DNA of 64,000 nt from Cupriavidus sp. P-10 (GTDB lineage Bacteria; Pseudomonadota; Gammaproteobacteria; Burkholderiales; Burkholderiaceae): assembly GCF_003402535.2 (NCBI RefSeq), contig NZ_AP025170.1:496001-560000 (forward strand). Direction: 5' to 3'. A model generated the notes under the pieces. It was not told the DNA's origin. It saw only the letters and a list, made by a program, of their open reading frames with translations, and made no database searches. Within the stretch, counting starts at the first letter, position 1. Each line of letters begins with the position of its first letter. Positions 9,591 to 21,540 of this stretch are shown one piece after another. The position numbers and the translations under genes were made by a program.

Positions 9591-11198
9591 TCAGCCCGCG
9601 CGCCGCGCGCGCCAGGCAGCCGCGCCCAGCACCAGCGCAAACAGCGCCAGCACCGGCGCGTTCCCCCAGCGGATATAAGGGGTCAGCCCCTGCATGCCCT
9701 GCACCTCGGCCACCAGCGTGCCGACCGTGAAGGTGGGCAGGCGCGCCTGCACGGTGCCGTCCGGGCGTACCACCGCGGTCATGCCGGTATTGGTCGAGCG
9801 CAGCATCGGACGGCGCGTTTCCAGCGCGCGCATGCGCGAGATCTGCAGGTGCTGGTCCAGCGCGATGGTGTCGCCGAACCAGGCCAGGTTGGTCAGGTTG
9901 GCCAGCACGTTGGCGGGCGCGGGCTGCTGGCGCAGCGTCTGCGCGATCTCCTCGCCGAACAGATCCTCGTAGCAGATATTGGGTGCGACGCGTACGCCGC
10001 GCACCGGCAATGAAGGCTGGTCGAGACCGCCGCGGCGGAAATCGCCCAGCGGCATCTTCATCATGTCGACGAACCAGCGGAAGCCCAGCGGGATGAATTC
10101 GCCGAACGGCACCAGGTGGTGCTTGTTGTAGCGGTACAGGCGCTCGGTCAGCGGTCCCAGCCCGAACACACTGTTGGTGAAATCGACCGGCGAATCCGCG
10201 CCCGCCGCGCCGAACAGCACCGTGGTGCCGCTCTGCAGCGCGTAGTCGCGCACCGCCACGGCGACGTCGACGGGCAGGTCCTGCAGTATCACCGGGAAGG
10301 CGGTTTCTGGCGTCACCACCAGGTCGGCGGGCGCGGCGGTGATCATGTCGCGGTACAGCGCAATCGAGCGCTGGATGCCGGCGGCCTCGAACTTGATGTC
10401 CTGCGGCACGTTGCCCTGCAGCAGCCGCACCGTCAGCGGCTTGCCGGCCGGCGTGGTCCAGGCCAGCGGCGACAGCACCCCGCCAAGCGCCGGCAGCAGC
10501 AGTGCCAGCGCCAGCGATGCGACGGCAAGCGTGCGGGCACCGTGCCCCAGCCCGCGCACCGCGCCGGCCAGCAGGGCGGCAATGGCCGCCGCCAGCGCGC
10601 CGATGCCGTAGACACCAACCAGCGGCGCATAGCCGGCCAGGGGCCCGTCGGTATGGGCATAACCGCCGGACAGCCATGGAAAACCCGTGAAGACGACGCC
10701 GCGCAGCCACTCCGACAAGCCCCACGCAGCCCCGAACGCCAGCGGCGCGAGCAGCGCCGCGGCCCATGTGCCGGCACGCAGCCGTGCCGTCAGCCGGTGC
10801 CACAGCGCGCCCGCCAGCGCCGGCCACAGCGCCAGGTAGCCCGAGAACAGCACCACCGCCAGCGCCGCCATCCACGCCGGCATCTCGCCGTAGACGTGCA
10901 TGCTGATATAGAGCCACCAGATGCCGGACAGGAACCAGCCCACGCCGAAGGCAAAACCGGTGGCCGCGGCGATGCGCGCGCGCGGCGCGTCGGCCATCAG
11001 CGCGGCCAGGCCGGCCAGCGACAGGATCTGCAGCCACCACCAGTCATGCGGAGCGAAGGCCTGCGTATGTGCGACGCCGAGCACGCCGGCCAGCAGCAGC
11101 CGGGCCATGGCGGCGGCACGCGAACGCGCGCCGGGCACGCTGTCAGCACCGGCGTCGGCAGCAGCGGCGCCGTTGGGAATCGGGGCGGGATGCTTCAT
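9591..11198 (-). CDS. lnt: Apolipoprotein N-acyltransferase
   Basis: Transfers the third acyl chain to lipoproteins in the inner membrane; 535 residues. The N-terminal half has six or more membrane segments, followed by a nitrilase-type periplasmic domain with the catalytic Glu-Lys-Cys set visible as TPETAFP, RYNKHHLVPFGEF and NICYEDLFGEE, and a last membrane helix at the C-terminus. It starts with an ATGA overlap on the corC stop, the same corC-lnt order as ybeX-lnt in E. coli. Confidence 0.96.
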   Translation of the reverse strand: MKHPAPIPNGAAAADAGADSVPGARSRAAAMARLLLAGVLGVAHTQAFAPHDWWWLQILSLAGLAALMADAPRARIAAATGFAFGVGWFLSGIWWLYISMHVYGEMPAWMAALAVVLFSGYLALWPALAGALWHRLTARLRAGTWAAALLAPLAFGAAWGLSEWLRGVVFTGFPWLSGGYAHTDGPLAGYAPLVGVYGIGALAAAIAALLAGAVRGLGHGARTLAVASLALALLLPALGGVLSPLAWTTPAGKPLTVRLLQGNVPQDIKFEAAGIQRSIALYRDMITAAPADLVVTPETAFPVILQDLPVDVAVAVRDYALQSGTTVLFGAAGADSPVDFTNSVFGLGPLTERLYRYNKHHLVPFGEFIPLGFRWFVDMMKMPLGDFRRGGLDQPSLPVRGVRVAPNICYEDLFGEEIAQTLRQQPAPANVLANLTNLAWFGDTIALDQHLQISRMRALETRRPMLRSTNTGMTAVVRPDGTVQARLPTFTVGTLVAEVQGMQGLTPYIRWGNAPVLALFALVLGAAAWRARRAG

Positions 11199-12082
11199 GC
11201 GCCGGCAGCGCTCGCGCCGTCAGCCAGGGACTCGCGGCGCACCTGCAGCAGGTGCACCTGCCGCGCGTCGGCGCGCAGCACTTCGAAGCGGATCGGCGGC
11301 AGGGTGATGACCTCGCCGCGGTGGGGCACGTGGCCCACATGGTTGGACAGCAGTCCGCCCACGGTGTCGACATCGTGGTCGGAAAAGCCGGTACCGAAGG
11401 CTTCGTTGAACTGGGCGATCTCGGTCAGGCCGTGCACGCGCCAGCTGCCGTCGGGCATCGGCAGGATATTGTCCTGGTCTTCGTCCAGGTCGAACTCATC
11501 CTCGATATCGCCGACGATCTGCTCGAGAACGTCCTCGATCGTCACCAGCCCGGCCACGCCGCCGTATTCATCCACGACGATGGCGATATGGTTGCGGTTG
11601 ATGCGGAATTCACGCAGCAGGATATTCAGGCGCTTGGATTCGGGGATGAACACCGCCGGCCGCAGCGTTTCGCGCAGGTCGAAGGCGGGATCGGTGTAAT
11701 AACGCAGCAGGTCCTTGGCCAGCAGGATGCCGATGATATTGTCACGGCTGCCTTCATAGACCGGAAAGCGCGAGTGCGCGGTCTGCTGCATGAACGGGAT
11801 GAAGGTCTCCGGCGCGTCGACGATATTGACCATATCCATCTGCGCGCGCGGCACCATGATGTCGCCGGCGGTCAGTTCGGAGACCTGGAACACGCCCTCG
11901 ATCATCGACAGCGAATCGGCGTCGATCAGGTTGCGCTCATGCGCGTCCTGGAGCACTTCGAGCAATTCGGCGCGGGTGTCCGGCTCGGGGGAAATCAGGT
12001 CTGACAGGCGTTCGAGAAGCGATCTGGGGCGATCGGTCTGCTTCAGGTAAGCGGGCTTCGAACTGGGATAGGGGTCGTTCAT
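11195..12082 (-). CDS. corC: CBS-domain protein CorC/YbeX
   Basis: 295 residues. Two CBS domains (about residues 75-190, with DIMVPRAQMDMV, FPVYEGSRDNIIG and VVDEYGGVAGLVTIEDVLE) and a C-terminal CorC_HlyC domain (HDVDTVGGLL). It is the soluble YbeX/CorC type, linked genetically to Mg/Co efflux and, in E. coli, to ribosome and YbeY function. The ATG at 12082 (MNDPYPSS) is chosen over the longer frame. It is cotranscribed with ybeY and lnt. Confidence 0.94.
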   Translation of the reverse strand: MNDPYPSSKPAYLKQTDRPRSLLERLSDLISPEPDTRAELLEVLQDAHERNLIDADSLSMIEGVFQVSELTAGDIMVPRAQMDMVNIVDAPETFIPFMQQTAHSRFPVYEGSRDNIIGILLAKDLLRYYTDPAFDLRETLRPAVFIPESKRLNILLREFRINRNHIAIVVDEYGGVAGLVTIEDVLEQIVGDIEDEFDLDEDQDNILPMPDGSWRVHGLTEIAQFNEAFGTGFSDHDVDTVGGLLSNHVGHVPHRGEVITLPPIRFEVLRADARQVHLLQVRRESLADGASAAGA

Positions 12083-12215
12083 TTCGCGGCGAGCGCGTGG
12101 TGGAGATCGACTGAAGGATACACCAAAAGGCTGTCGGTCCCGTGACAGCCGCCGGGTGGCGGCTGCTGAATATGATGCTGGCTGCACTTGTCTGGTGCCG
12201 CCGGTGCGCCGTCAA

Positions 12216-12977
12216 TCATGCGGTGCCGGTGCGCTCGGCGAGGTAGGGATCCGCGTAGCCCAGCGCCTGCAGGGTCTCGGTCTCGATCGCCTCCATTTCC
12301 TCGGCCTCGGCGTCTTCCTCGTGCTCGTAGCCCTGCGCATGCAGCACGCCATGCACCACCAGGTGCGCATAGTGCGCTTCCAGCGGCTTGCGCTGCTCGC
12401 GTGCCTCGGCTTCGACAACCGGGCAGCACAGCACGATATCGCCGCTCACCGGGTCGTCCTCGTTCTCGGCATAAGCAAAGGTCAGCACGTTGGTAGCGTA
12501 GTCCTTGCCGCGGTAGGTGCGGTTCAGCAGGCGGCCTTCTTCCTCGCCGACGAAGCGGATCGTCAGCGCGGCATCGGCATACAGCGCCGACTTGACCCAG
12601 GTCTCGATCTTCTTGCGCGGGGGCAGGCCATCCTGCTTGCCGATGCCGTCGCCTTGCTGGATCTCCAACTCCAGCGCCGGCGGTGTGGCCGGGGTGCCGG
12701 TGGTGGTCACGACCGGCGTGGCGGTCACGGCCACGGACAGCGAGTCATGGTTGTCCGGGCGCACCAGCAGGCCGGCCTGCTGGTTGGTGTCGGTGTGCTC
12801 GGCCAGCAGCGCGACCACGCCGTCGGCGGCCAGCGACAGGTCCAGCGTCAGGCTGCGGCCGTCCGGCAGTTGCACGCGCAGCGCGTGCGCGGCGCTCTTG
12901 CGCGCGCGGCCTTCGCCATCGAACAGGGTCAGGCTGACGCCCGGGGCCTTGGATTTCTGGATTTTCGGGGATTTCAA
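12216..12977 (-). CDS. ybeY: Endoribonuclease YbeY with long N-terminal extension
   Basis: Single-strand-specific endoribonuclease for rRNA maturation and ribosome quality control. The zinc motif H3XH5XH is present: His209, His213 and His219 in [12 protein letters not shown]. The frame is 253 residues against about 150-180 usual, because about 110 residues precede the conserved core that starts near [12 protein letters not shown]. The only start giving the full frame is a TTG directly after the phoH stop (TAATTG) with no clear ribosome-binding site, so the true start may be internal, for example a GTG near residue 35. The extension has normal coding character. Confidence 0.9.
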   Translation of the reverse strand: MKSPKIQKSKAPGVSLTLFDGEGRARKSAAHALRVQLPDGRSLTLDLSLAADGVVALLAEHTDTNQQAGLLVRPDNHDSLSVAVTATPVVTTTGTPATPPALELEIQQGDGIGKQDGLPPRKKIETWVKSALYADAALTIRFVGEEEGRLLNRTYRGKDYATNVLTFAYAENEDDPVSGDIVLCCPVVEAEAREQRKPLEAHYAHLVVHGVLHAQGYEHEEDAEAEEMEAIETETLQALGYADPYLAERTGTA

Positions 12978-13985
12978 TTACGCGTCCTTGTGCTGGGCGT
13001 GGTATTCGTCATAGGCATCGACGATGCGCGCCACCAGCGGATGGCGCACCACGTCGATGCTGGTAAAGCGGGTGCAGGCGATGCCGCGCACGTCGCGCAG
13101 CACGTGCTGCGCATCCACCAGGCCGCTCTTCTGGCCCTTGGGCAGGTCGATCTGCGTGGTGTCGCCGGTGATCACGGCCTTGGAGCCGAAGCCGATCCGG
13201 GTCAGGAACATCTTCATCTGCTCGGGCGTGGTGTTCTGCGCCTCGTCCAGGATGATGAAGGCGTGGTTCAGCGTGCGCCCGCGCATATAGGCCAGCGGCG
13301 CGATCTCGATCATCTGGCGCTCGAACATCTTCTGCGTGCGGTCGAAGCCGAGCAGGTCATACAGCGCGTCATACAGCGGGCGCAGGTAAGGGTCGACCTT
13401 CTGCGCCAGGTCGCCGGGCAGGAAGCCCAGGCGCTCGCCGGCTTCCACCGCCGGGCGCGTCAGCACGATGCGCTTGACCGAATCGCGTTCCAGCGCGTCA
13501 ACCGCGCAGGCTACCGCCAGGTAGGTCTTGCCAGTGCCGGCCGGGCCGATGCCCATGGTCAGGTCGTGCGCCAGGATATTGCGCAGGTATTCTCGCTGCG
13601 CCACGGTGCGGCCCTGCAAGCCGGTGCGGCGGGTGTGCAGCACCGGCGATTCGTCGTCGAACTCGCGCTCGTCGTCGTTGCCCTTGTCGTCCTCGTTGCC
13701 GGGCAGATAGCTGCCATGCGCGCTGAGCTGGCGCGTTTCCACCAGGCCCAGTTGCACGTCGTCGATCGACAGCGGCGTGCGCGCATGGTTATAGAAGCGC
13801 TCCAGCGCCAGCGCGGCGTCCTGCGCGTGGGTGCCGCGCACCGTCATGCGATGGCCGCGCCGCTGGATGGTCACGTCCAGCGCCTGTTCGATCTGGCGCA
13901 GGTTTTCGTCGAGCGGCCCGCACAGGTTCTGCAGCCGGGCGTTGTCGTCCTTGGGAGCGACGAATTCTGCGGAAGGGACTTTCAT
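12978..13985 (-). CDS. phoH: PhoH-like ATPase (YbeZ)
   Basis: 335 residues. A P-loop ATPase domain with Walker A GPAGTGKT (residues 147-154) and Walker B-like ILDEAQN, preceded by a KH-like N-terminal part. YbeZ partners YbeY physically and functionally in RNA processing. It lies between miaB and ybeY, with the ybeY frame opening at its stop codon. A short acidic linker (about residues 97-112, [16 protein letters not shown]) is a local feature. Confidence 0.95.
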   Translation of the reverse strand: MKVPSAEFVAPKDDNARLQNLCGPLDENLRQIEQALDVTIQRRGHRMTVRGTHAQDAALALERFYNHARTPLSIDDVQLGLVETRQLSAHGSYLPGNEDDKGNDDEREFDDESPVLHTRRTGLQGRTVAQREYLRNILAHDLTMGIGPAGTGKTYLAVACAVDALERDSVKRIVLTRPAVEAGERLGFLPGDLAQKVDPYLRPLYDALYDLLGFDRTQKMFERQMIEIAPLAYMRGRTLNHAFIILDEAQNTTPEQMKMFLTRIGFGSKAVITGDTTQIDLPKGQKSGLVDAQHVLRDVRGIACTRFTSIDVVRHPLVARIVDAYDEYHAQHKDA

Positions 13986-14021
13986 CTTGTGGCGATGGCC
14001 TCGCTATGTGCTGTGCCTGGA

Positions 14022-15374
14022 TTACTGCCGGACCACGATCTCGCCGCGCAGCGAGTGCGGGAATGCCTGCGTGATGCTGACGTCGACCATCTGGCCGACC
14101 AGCCGGTCGCGGCCTGCCTGGGGCACGCCGGGCAGCGCAAAGTTGACCACGCGGTTGTTCTCGGTGCGGCCATGCAGCTCGGTCGGGTCCTTGCGGGCCG
14201 GGCCTTCCACCAGGATGCGCTGCACCGTGCCGACCATGTTCTGGCTGATGCGCTGTACGTTTTCCTCGATGGTGGCCTGCAGGCGCTGCAGCCGGCGCAG
14301 CTTGACCTCGTGCGGGGTGTCGTCGTGCAGGTTGGCCGCGGGCGTGCCCGGGCGCGGGCTGAAGATGAAAGAGAACGAGGTGTCGTAGCCGATCTCTTCG
14401 ATCATCGCCATCAGCTTCTCGAAGTCGGCATCGGTCTCGCCGGGGAAGCCGACGATAAAGTCCGACGACATCGACATCTGCGGGCGCAGCGCGCGCAGCT
14501 TGCGGATGATGCTCTTGTACTCCAGCACGCTGTAGCCGCGCTTCATCGCCATCAGGATGCGGTCCGACGCATGCTGCACCGGCAGGTGCAGGTGGTTCAC
14601 CAGTTTGTCGCAGCGGCCGTACAGCTCGACCAGGCGCGAGGTGAATTCCTTCGGGTGGCTGGTGGTGTAGCGGATGCGCTCGATGCCCGGGATCTCGGCC
14701 ACGTATTCGATCAGCAGCGCAAAATCGGCGATCTCGCTGGTGTCGCCCATCTTGCCGCGGTAGGCGTTGACGTTCTGGCCCAGCAGCGTGACTTCGCGCA
14801 CGCCTTGCCCCGCCAGGCCGGCGACTTCGGCCAGCACGTCCTCGAACGGGCGCGAGACTTCCTCGCCGCGGGTGTAGGGCACCACGCAGTAGCTGCAGTA
14901 CTTGGAGCAGCCTTCCATGATCGACACGAAGGCACTCGGGCCATCCACGCGCGCCGGCGGCAGGTGGTCGAACTTCTCGATCTCGGGGAAGGAAATATCG
15001 ACCTGCGACTGGCCGGTGCGCTGGCGGCGCGCGATCAGGTCTGGCAGGCGGTGCAGGGTCTGCGGGCCGAACACCACGTCGACGTACGGTGCGCGCGAGA
15101 CGATGCTGGCGCCTTCCTGGCTGGCGACGCAGCCGCCGACGCCGATCACCAGGTCGGGCTTGACCGCCTTGAGCGCCTTCATCCGGCCCAGTTCGGAGAA
15201 CACCTTCTCCTGCGCTTTCTCGCGCACCGAGCAGGTGTTGAACAGGATCACGTCGGCGTCTTCGACGTTGTCGGTGGGTTCCAGCCCCTGGCTGGCGTTG
15301 AGGACGTCGACCATCTTGTCCGAGTCATACTCGTTCATCTGGCAGCCGTACGTCTTGACGAAAACTTTCTTCAT
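14022..15374 (-). CDS. miaB: tRNA-2-methylthio-N6-dimethylallyladenosine synthase
   Basis: Radical-SAM methylthiotransferase modifying A37 of tRNAs that read UNN codons; 450 residues. The N-terminal cluster-binding cysteines are in [20 protein letters not shown] and [10 protein letters not shown]. The radical-SAM Cx3Cx2C motif is CSKYCSYC, and a C-terminal TRAM domain ends ...LRGEIVVRQ. It is the first gene of the miaB-phoH-ybeY-corC-lnt order shared with E. coli. Confidence 0.97.
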   Translation of the reverse strand: MKKVFVKTYGCQMNEYDSDKMVDVLNASQGLEPTDNVEDADVILFNTCSVREKAQEKVFSELGRMKALKAVKPDLVIGVGGCVASQEGASIVSRAPYVDVVFGPQTLHRLPDLIARRQRTGQSQVDISFPEIEKFDHLPPARVDGPSAFVSIMEGCSKYCSYCVVPYTRGEEVSRPFEDVLAEVAGLAGQGVREVTLLGQNVNAYRGKMGDTSEIADFALLIEYVAEIPGIERIRYTTSHPKEFTSRLVELYGRCDKLVNHLHLPVQHASDRILMAMKRGYSVLEYKSIIRKLRALRPQMSMSSDFIVGFPGETDADFEKLMAMIEEIGYDTSFSFIFSPRPGTPAANLHDDTPHEVKLRRLQRLQATIEENVQRISQNMVGTVQRILVEGPARKDPTELHGRTENNRVVNFALPGVPQAGRDRLVGQMVDVSITQAFPHSLRGEIVVRQ

Positions 15375-15460
15375 ATGCCGATCTCAGTGGTTGACCTGGG
15401 GGCATCAGGGTGTTGCAACAACGCGCGGTCGCGTGGGGCACGCCGCGCTCTTTCGGGGGA

Positions 15461-15856
15461 CTACGATTTCTGTTTCAGCGCCTTCTGCTCCGGCTCGCTC
15501 AGCACCCAGGCGGTCAGCAGCTGGCCATAGAGGTCCAGCTTGTACCGCACCGGCAGCTTCTGACCCGCCACCGCGGCGGAGGCCAGCAACTGGTTGTCGG
15601 TGCCAAACAGGCGCAGGCCCGGTGCCACGCCGACGGTCTTGCCGTCCAGCGTGGCGGTCTGCGGCGCGGTGGCCGCCGGGGCGGCGATCACCAGCTTCGC
15701 CGCCTGCGCGTCCTCCGGAATCACCCGCACCGGCTGGGCCGAGGCGGTGGCCGCGCCGAGCAGCAGGGTTGCTACGCTCGCCAGCCACGGCAACCGCCCG
15801 CGCAAGGATCTGGCATTTTCCGGCGCCTCGCGGCGCGTATCACGACCTGCTGGCAT
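15461..15856 (-). CDS. Small exported protein of unknown function
   Basis: 131 residues, not recognised. An Arg-rich start is followed by a hydrophobic segment (LPWLASVATLLLGAATASAQ) with a good signal-peptidase site after ASA near residue 40. The mature part (about 90 residues) has repeats of small beta-prone blocks such as VGVAPGLRLFG and YKLDLYGQLLTAWVL. Probably periplasmic. It lies alone between miaB and the ClC channel on the same strand. Confidence 0.78.
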   Translation of the reverse strand: MPAGRDTRREAPENARSLRGRLPWLASVATLLLGAATASAQPVRVIPEDAQAAKLVIAAPAATAPQTATLDGKTVGVAPGLRLFGTDNQLLASAAVAGQKLPVRYKLDLYGQLLTAWVLSEPEQKALKQKS

Positions 15857-15968
15857 GGGGAAACTCCGTCAAGTGAGGCGAAGCGTGGGTGGGGGAGGGC
15901 CCGGAGCGGGCGCAACCCGCCATTTTACTCGCTTGGCGCCTGCCCGGGGCGGACCGGCAAGACGGTGT

Positions 15969-17654
15969 TCAGAAGAGGCAGGATGCTTCTTGCAGCACAC
16001 GCTGCTTCGACACGGTGCCGATCAGCTCACGGTCGACCGTGTCCCGCACCAGCGGGATCCGGTTGATGCCGTGTGCGGCGAACACCTCAAGCGCATCGCG
16101 CAGGCGCGAATCGGGGGTCAGCGCCGGGAAGTCGCGTTCGGCCAGTTCCAGCACGCCTTGCTGCGAGCCTTCGCGCTGGGCGCGCTGCACCGCGTGGATC
16201 GACAGTGCCCCCAGCAGGCGGCCGTCGAACTGCACCAGATATAGATAGCGGGTACCGGTCTCGGCGAACTTGTCGGCCGCCTCGGCGAGGGTGGCATTGG
16301 GGTCGAGCACGGTGGCGGTCGGGTCGCACAGCCCCGCCAGCGTCATGGTGCGCGCATGCTCGGCCGCGGCCGACGCCTGCGCGCGCTCGGCGATCACGCT
16401 GTACAGCGACAGCGTCTGGCAGCGCGACGCCGTGTAGTACGCCGCCACCGCGCCGATCATCGACGGCAGCAGCAGCGCCGGCGCCAGCGTCATTTCGAAC
16501 ACCATCAGCACCGACATCAGCGGCGCCTGGCTGGTCGCCGCCAGGAACGCGCTCATCCCGACCAGCGGCAGCAGCGGCGTGGCGCCGTCGGCCACGCCAT
16601 GCATGGCCAGCGCCAGCAGTTGCCCCAGCGCCGCGCCAACGAACAGCGACGGCGTAAACACCCCGCCGACCGCGCCCGAGCCCATGCTGATCACCGTAGC
16701 CACCAGCTTGGCCAGCAGCACTGCGGCCACCGGCACGCTCAGCGGCTGTTCCTGCAGGATGGTCTGGATGGTGTGGTAGCCGTTGCCCACCACTTCGGGC
16801 ACGGCCATCGCCAGCACGCCGACCAGCGCGCCGCCCAGCGCCAGCCGCGCCACCGGCCCGCCCGGCACCGCGGCAAAGCGGCTGCGGGCGAAGCCCGACG
16901 CGCGCATGAACAGCGCGCCGACGATGCCGGCCGCCACGCCGAGCCCGGCGGCGGCCAGCAGGATATGCGGGCGCAGGTCGGGCGCGATTTCCAGCCCCGG
17001 ATACAGTGGCTGCAGTCCGCCGTGCCACTGGCTGACCATGGCACCGGCTACCGACGCAAGGAACAGAGGCATCAGCCGCTGGACGGCCAGCGCCCCAAAC
17101 ACCACTTCGGCAACGAAGACGGCCGCGGAGAAAGGGGTGTGATAGACGGTGGCCAGGCCCGCTGCGGCGGCACAGGCCGTCAGCATCCGGCGCATGTTCG
17201 AGCCGCCGCCGCGCTCCAGCCGCGTGGTCGGGAACAGCGAGCCGCATAGCGCCGCCAGCTGGATCATCGCGCCTTCCTTGCCGACCGAGCTGCCGCTGAC
17301 GATGGAGAAGAATGACGACATGGCGCGCAGCAGCGTGATCCGCACCGGCAGCCGGCCGCTGCCGTTGGCAACCGCTTCCATATAGTCAGTTGCGCCGCTG
17401 TGGCTGCTGGCCAGCCGATTGGACAGCACCAGCAGCGCGCCGGCCAGCGCGCCGCCCACCGCCGGCACGACTACGCGCCAGCCCAGTGCCAGCGCGGCAA
17501 AGACGACCACCACGTCGGCATGGCTGGAGAACAGCACCACGCCGGCACCGTCCAGCGCCTCCTTGAACAGCGTGGTCGCGATGGCTGCCACGATGCCGAC
17601 CGGGATGGCCGCAAAGAGGGTGACTTCCTGGTCTTCAAGGAAACGCAAGCGCAT
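15969..17654 (-). CDS. ClC-family chloride channel/antiporter with CBS domains
   Basis: 561 residues. The N-terminal 420 residues are a ClC transporter: the gating glutamate motif appears as GSSVGKEGAMIQ, and the GAVGGVFTPS anion-site loop is intact. The usual first GSGIP motif is not recognisable, as in the ClcB-like branch. The C-terminus has a CBS pair (ATVLDPNATLAEAADKF and RIPLVRDTVDREL). The frame opens with a TTG at 17678; the ATG at 17654 (MRLRFLEDQ) is preferred. Confidence 0.9.
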   Translation of the reverse strand: MRLRFLEDQEVTLFAAIPVGIVAAIATTLFKEALDGAGVVLFSSHADVVVVFAALALGWRVVVPAVGGALAGALLVLSNRLASSHSGATDYMEAVANGSGRLPVRITLLRAMSSFFSIVSGSSVGKEGAMIQLAALCGSLFPTTRLERGGGSNMRRMLTACAAAAGLATVYHTPFSAAVFVAEVVFGALAVQRLMPLFLASVAGAMVSQWHGGLQPLYPGLEIAPDLRPHILLAAAGLGVAAGIVGALFMRASGFARSRFAAVPGGPVARLALGGALVGVLAMAVPEVVGNGYHTIQTILQEQPLSVPVAAVLLAKLVATVISMGSGAVGGVFTPSLFVGAALGQLLALAMHGVADGATPLLPLVGMSAFLAATSQAPLMSVLMVFEMTLAPALLLPSMIGAVAAYYTASRCQTLSLYSVIAERAQASAAAEHARTMTLAGLCDPTATVLDPNATLAEAADKFAETGTRYLYLVQFDGRLLGALSIHAVQRAQREGSQQGVLELAERDFPALTPDSRLRDALEVFAAHGINRIPLVRDTVDRELIGTVSKQRVLQEASCLF

Positions 17655-17990
17655 GGCGCGGGCTCCGGGGCGCAGCAAAGTGCCGGGGCAGGCAGGGCTG
17701 GCCTGGCATCACTGCGGCGTTTTTGGGGCGGGCCGTTGTCGGCAGCGCCCGCCATGATAGCGCAGCGCCACTCGCTCCGCGCCGATGTGCGCCGTACCGC
17801 ATGTGGCGCCGCCGCATGTGCAGAACCGGCTCGGCCCGGACTGGTACACTAGCGACCTTTCCCGCGGACGGGCCATTGGCCCGCCAGGCCGGCCTTCCGG
17901 CCGCTCCTGTCACCGATACCGAACATCAATTACACGAGCCATCCCGCGATCGGCGCACCGCGTGCGCAGGGATGGCCGAAGCAGCAATTC
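17655..17990. other. Divergent intergenic region before rhlE
   Basis: 336 bases between the ClC gene and rhlE. A TACACT-type -10 near 17846 would give rhlE a leader of roughly 140 bases, long as in many cold-responsive DEAD-box genes, but the -35 is not clear. A GGCC-rich inverted repeat lies around 17870-17905. No gene is seen. Confidence 0.35.
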
Positions 17991-19598
<1,608 letters not shown>

Positions 19599-19602
19599 CA
19601 CC

Positions 19603-20655
19603 ATGACAGCGTCCACCGCCCCGGCCGATTCCGGTATTCCCTATGCCGGCCTGACGCCTGAGCGGATGCTTGACGCGCTCGAAAGCGCCGGTCTGCGCCC
19701 CGACGGGCGCCTGCTGGCGCTCAACAGCTATGAGAACCGGGTGTGGCAGGCCGGCATCGAGGACGCCGCGCCGGTCATCGCCAAGTTCTACCGCCCCGGC
19801 CGCTGGACCGACGCGGCCATCCTGGAAGAACACGCCTTCGTGCAGCAGCTGGCCGATGCCGAGATCCCGGCCGTGCCGGCGCTGGCCTTGCCGGCCGGTG
19901 CGCCGGATGCGGGCACGCTGCGCCACCACGCCGGCTTTCGCTTTGCGGTGTTCCCGCGCTGCGGCGGCCGCGAACCCGCGCTTGACCGCAAGGACACGCT
20001 GACCTGGCTCGGCCGCTTCATTGGCCGTATCCATGCCGTCGGCGCGGCGCAGCCTTACCAGGCCCGGCCCGCACTGGATATCGACACCTTCGGCGTTGCC
20101 CCGCGCGACTGGCTGCTGGCCAGCGGCTGCATTCCCGCCGATTTGCTGCCGGCGTGGCAATCAGTCGCCGACCTCGCGCTGGACGGCGTGCGCCGCTGCT
20201 ACGAACGTGCGGGCGACGTGCCGCTGCAGCGCGTGCATGGCGACTGCCACCGCGGCAATGTGCTGTGGATCGACGAAGACGATGCGCGCGGCGGCAGCCA
20301 CGGCGCGCCCGGCCCGCACTTCGTGGACTTTGACGACAGCCGCATGGCGCCGGCGATCCAGGACATCTGGATGCTGCTGGAGGGCGACCGCGCGGCGATG
20401 CAGGACCAGCTGGCCGATATCGTGGCCGGCTATGAAGATTTCGCTGAATTCCGCATGCGCGAACTGTGGCTGGTGGAAGGGCTGCGCACCCTGCGCCTGC
20501 TGCACTACAGCGCCTGGCTGGCCAGCCGCTGGACCGACCCTGCCTTTCCGGCGGCGTTCCCATGGTTCGGCACCGCGCGCTATTGGCAGGACCGCATCCT
20601 GGAACTGCGCGAACAGGTCGCGCTGATGGACGAAGCGCCCCTGTGGGGCGCCTGA
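19603..20655 (+). CDS. srkA: Stress-response Ser/Thr protein kinase, SrkA/YihE type
   Basis: 350 residues with an aminoglycoside-phosphotransferase-like kinase fold. The catalytic loop HGDCHRGNVLW begins at His212, and the metal-binding HFVDFDDSRMAP follows about 30 residues later; both match SrkA/YihE, which counters stress-induced cell death in E. coli. The ATG at 19603 is 4 bases after the rhlE stop, with its ribosome-binding site inside rhlE. E. coli srkA is next to dsbA instead, so the rhlE link is different. Confidence 0.9.
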   Translation: MTASTAPADSGIPYAGLTPERMLDALESAGLRPDGRLLALNSYENRVWQAGIEDAAPVIAKFYRPGRWTDAAILEEHAFVQQLADAEIPAVPALALPAGAPDAGTLRHHAGFRFAVFPRCGGREPALDRKDTLTWLGRFIGRIHAVGAAQPYQARPALDIDTFGVAPRDWLLASGCIPADLLPAWQSVADLALDGVRRCYERAGDVPLQRVHGDCHRGNVLWIDEDDARGGSHGAPGPHFVDFDDSRMAPAIQDIWMLLEGDRAAMQDQLADIVAGYEDFAEFRMRELWLVEGLRTLRLLHYSAWLASRWTDPAFPAAFPWFGTARYWQDRILELREQVALMDEAPLWGA

Positions 20656-20697
20656 ACAACGATACGCGGCGCTATGCGCGCCGCGCTTTGGGTTTGT

Positions 20698-21135
20698 CTA
20701 CTTCTTTTCCGGTGCCTTGACCAGCAGCACCGGGCAATCCGCCTGCGCCAGCACGCGCCCGGCCACCGAGCCGATCACCGCATCGAAGAACGAGCCGCGG
20801 CCGTGCGTGCCCATCACGATGGCTTGCGCACTCACCGAACGCGCGTAGGTCACGATGCGCTCCGGCGCGAAGCCATGCAGCGCATGCCGCTCGAAGGGCA
20901 CGCCGGCCCCCGACAGGATCTCGCTGACACCCGCCATCGCCTTGTCGCTGGCCTCCTTGTGCCAGTCGTCGATCGTCTCCTTGCTGACAAAGGCGCGCAC
21001 CTGGCCGCTGACTTCCGGGGCCACATGCACGACATGCACGGTAAAGCCGTTCTGCAGCAGCTTGCCTTCGGCAATAAAGCGTGCCGCGGCATCGCTGAAG
21101 GCCGAGCCATCGGTGGCGAGCACGATATTGGTCAT
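20698..21135 (-). CDS. Universal stress protein, UspA family
   Basis: 145 residues, one Usp domain. It starts MTNIVLATDGSAFSD, and the ATP-binding G2xG9xGS-type motif is GTHGRGSFFDAVIGSVA near the C-terminus, so it should be a nucleotide-binding member. It is convergent with the srkA gene and has no operon partner. Role inferred only: general stress or starvation survival. Confidence 0.92.
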   Translation of the reverse strand: MTNIVLATDGSAFSDAAARFIAEGKLLQNGFTVHVVHVAPEVSGQVRAFVSKETIDDWHKEASDKAMAGVSEILSGAGVPFERHALHGFAPERIVTYARSVSAQAIVMGTHGRGSFFDAVIGSVAGRVLAQADCPVLLVKAPEKK

Positions 21136-21540
21136 GACGGGAATCTCCTCGATTGGGGGCTGTCGGGACGAGCCAGGTTGAAGAACACCTCCTGGCGCTG
21201 CCGCCGTGGGGCGCCGGCGCCATCTGAAACCATCATCGCAGCTAGTCTGCCGTTGTGACCCGACTTAGATCAAGTTGGTTCGGAAAACTACGATTCCGCC
21301 GGTGCCGCGCGTGCGATAGCCGGCCGCATGGCAAATCCGACAACACGGCTGGCAGTTTCGGCCATTGCCGCCCCGGCGCCGTGGCGCGTAGCATGCTCCC
21401 GAGCCCCATGACAGACCGGCAGGCCTCCAGGCCTCCAGGCCATCAGGCCGCCGTACTGGCGCGGCGCACGACACATCCCACACAGCTGGCCCGGGGCCCG
21501 GATCCCGGATCCCGGCGCACGGCAACCGGAGACAAGCAAG
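21136..21540. other. 405-base intergenic region
   Basis: Between divergent uspA and the CaiB-type gene. It contains a short direct repeat of AGGCCTCC near 21420-21440 and no convincing promoter or RNA gene. I see no coding signal beyond shadow frames. Confidence 0.35.

Noticed and set aside
12156..15530. Plus-strand open frame of 1124 codons opposite ybeY, phoH and miaB
   Set aside because: It is antisense to three certain genes, has His/Arg/Gln-rich composition typical of GC-rich shadow frames and no family motif.
16000..17654. ClC gene as a pseudogene because GSGIP is not visible
   Set aside because: The frame is intact, and the gating Glu and second anion-site motif are present; ClcB-like members vary in the first motif.
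21418..21450. Short tandem AGGCCTCC repeat
   Set aside because: Only two to three imperfect copies in a GC-rich spacer; not distinguishable from chance.
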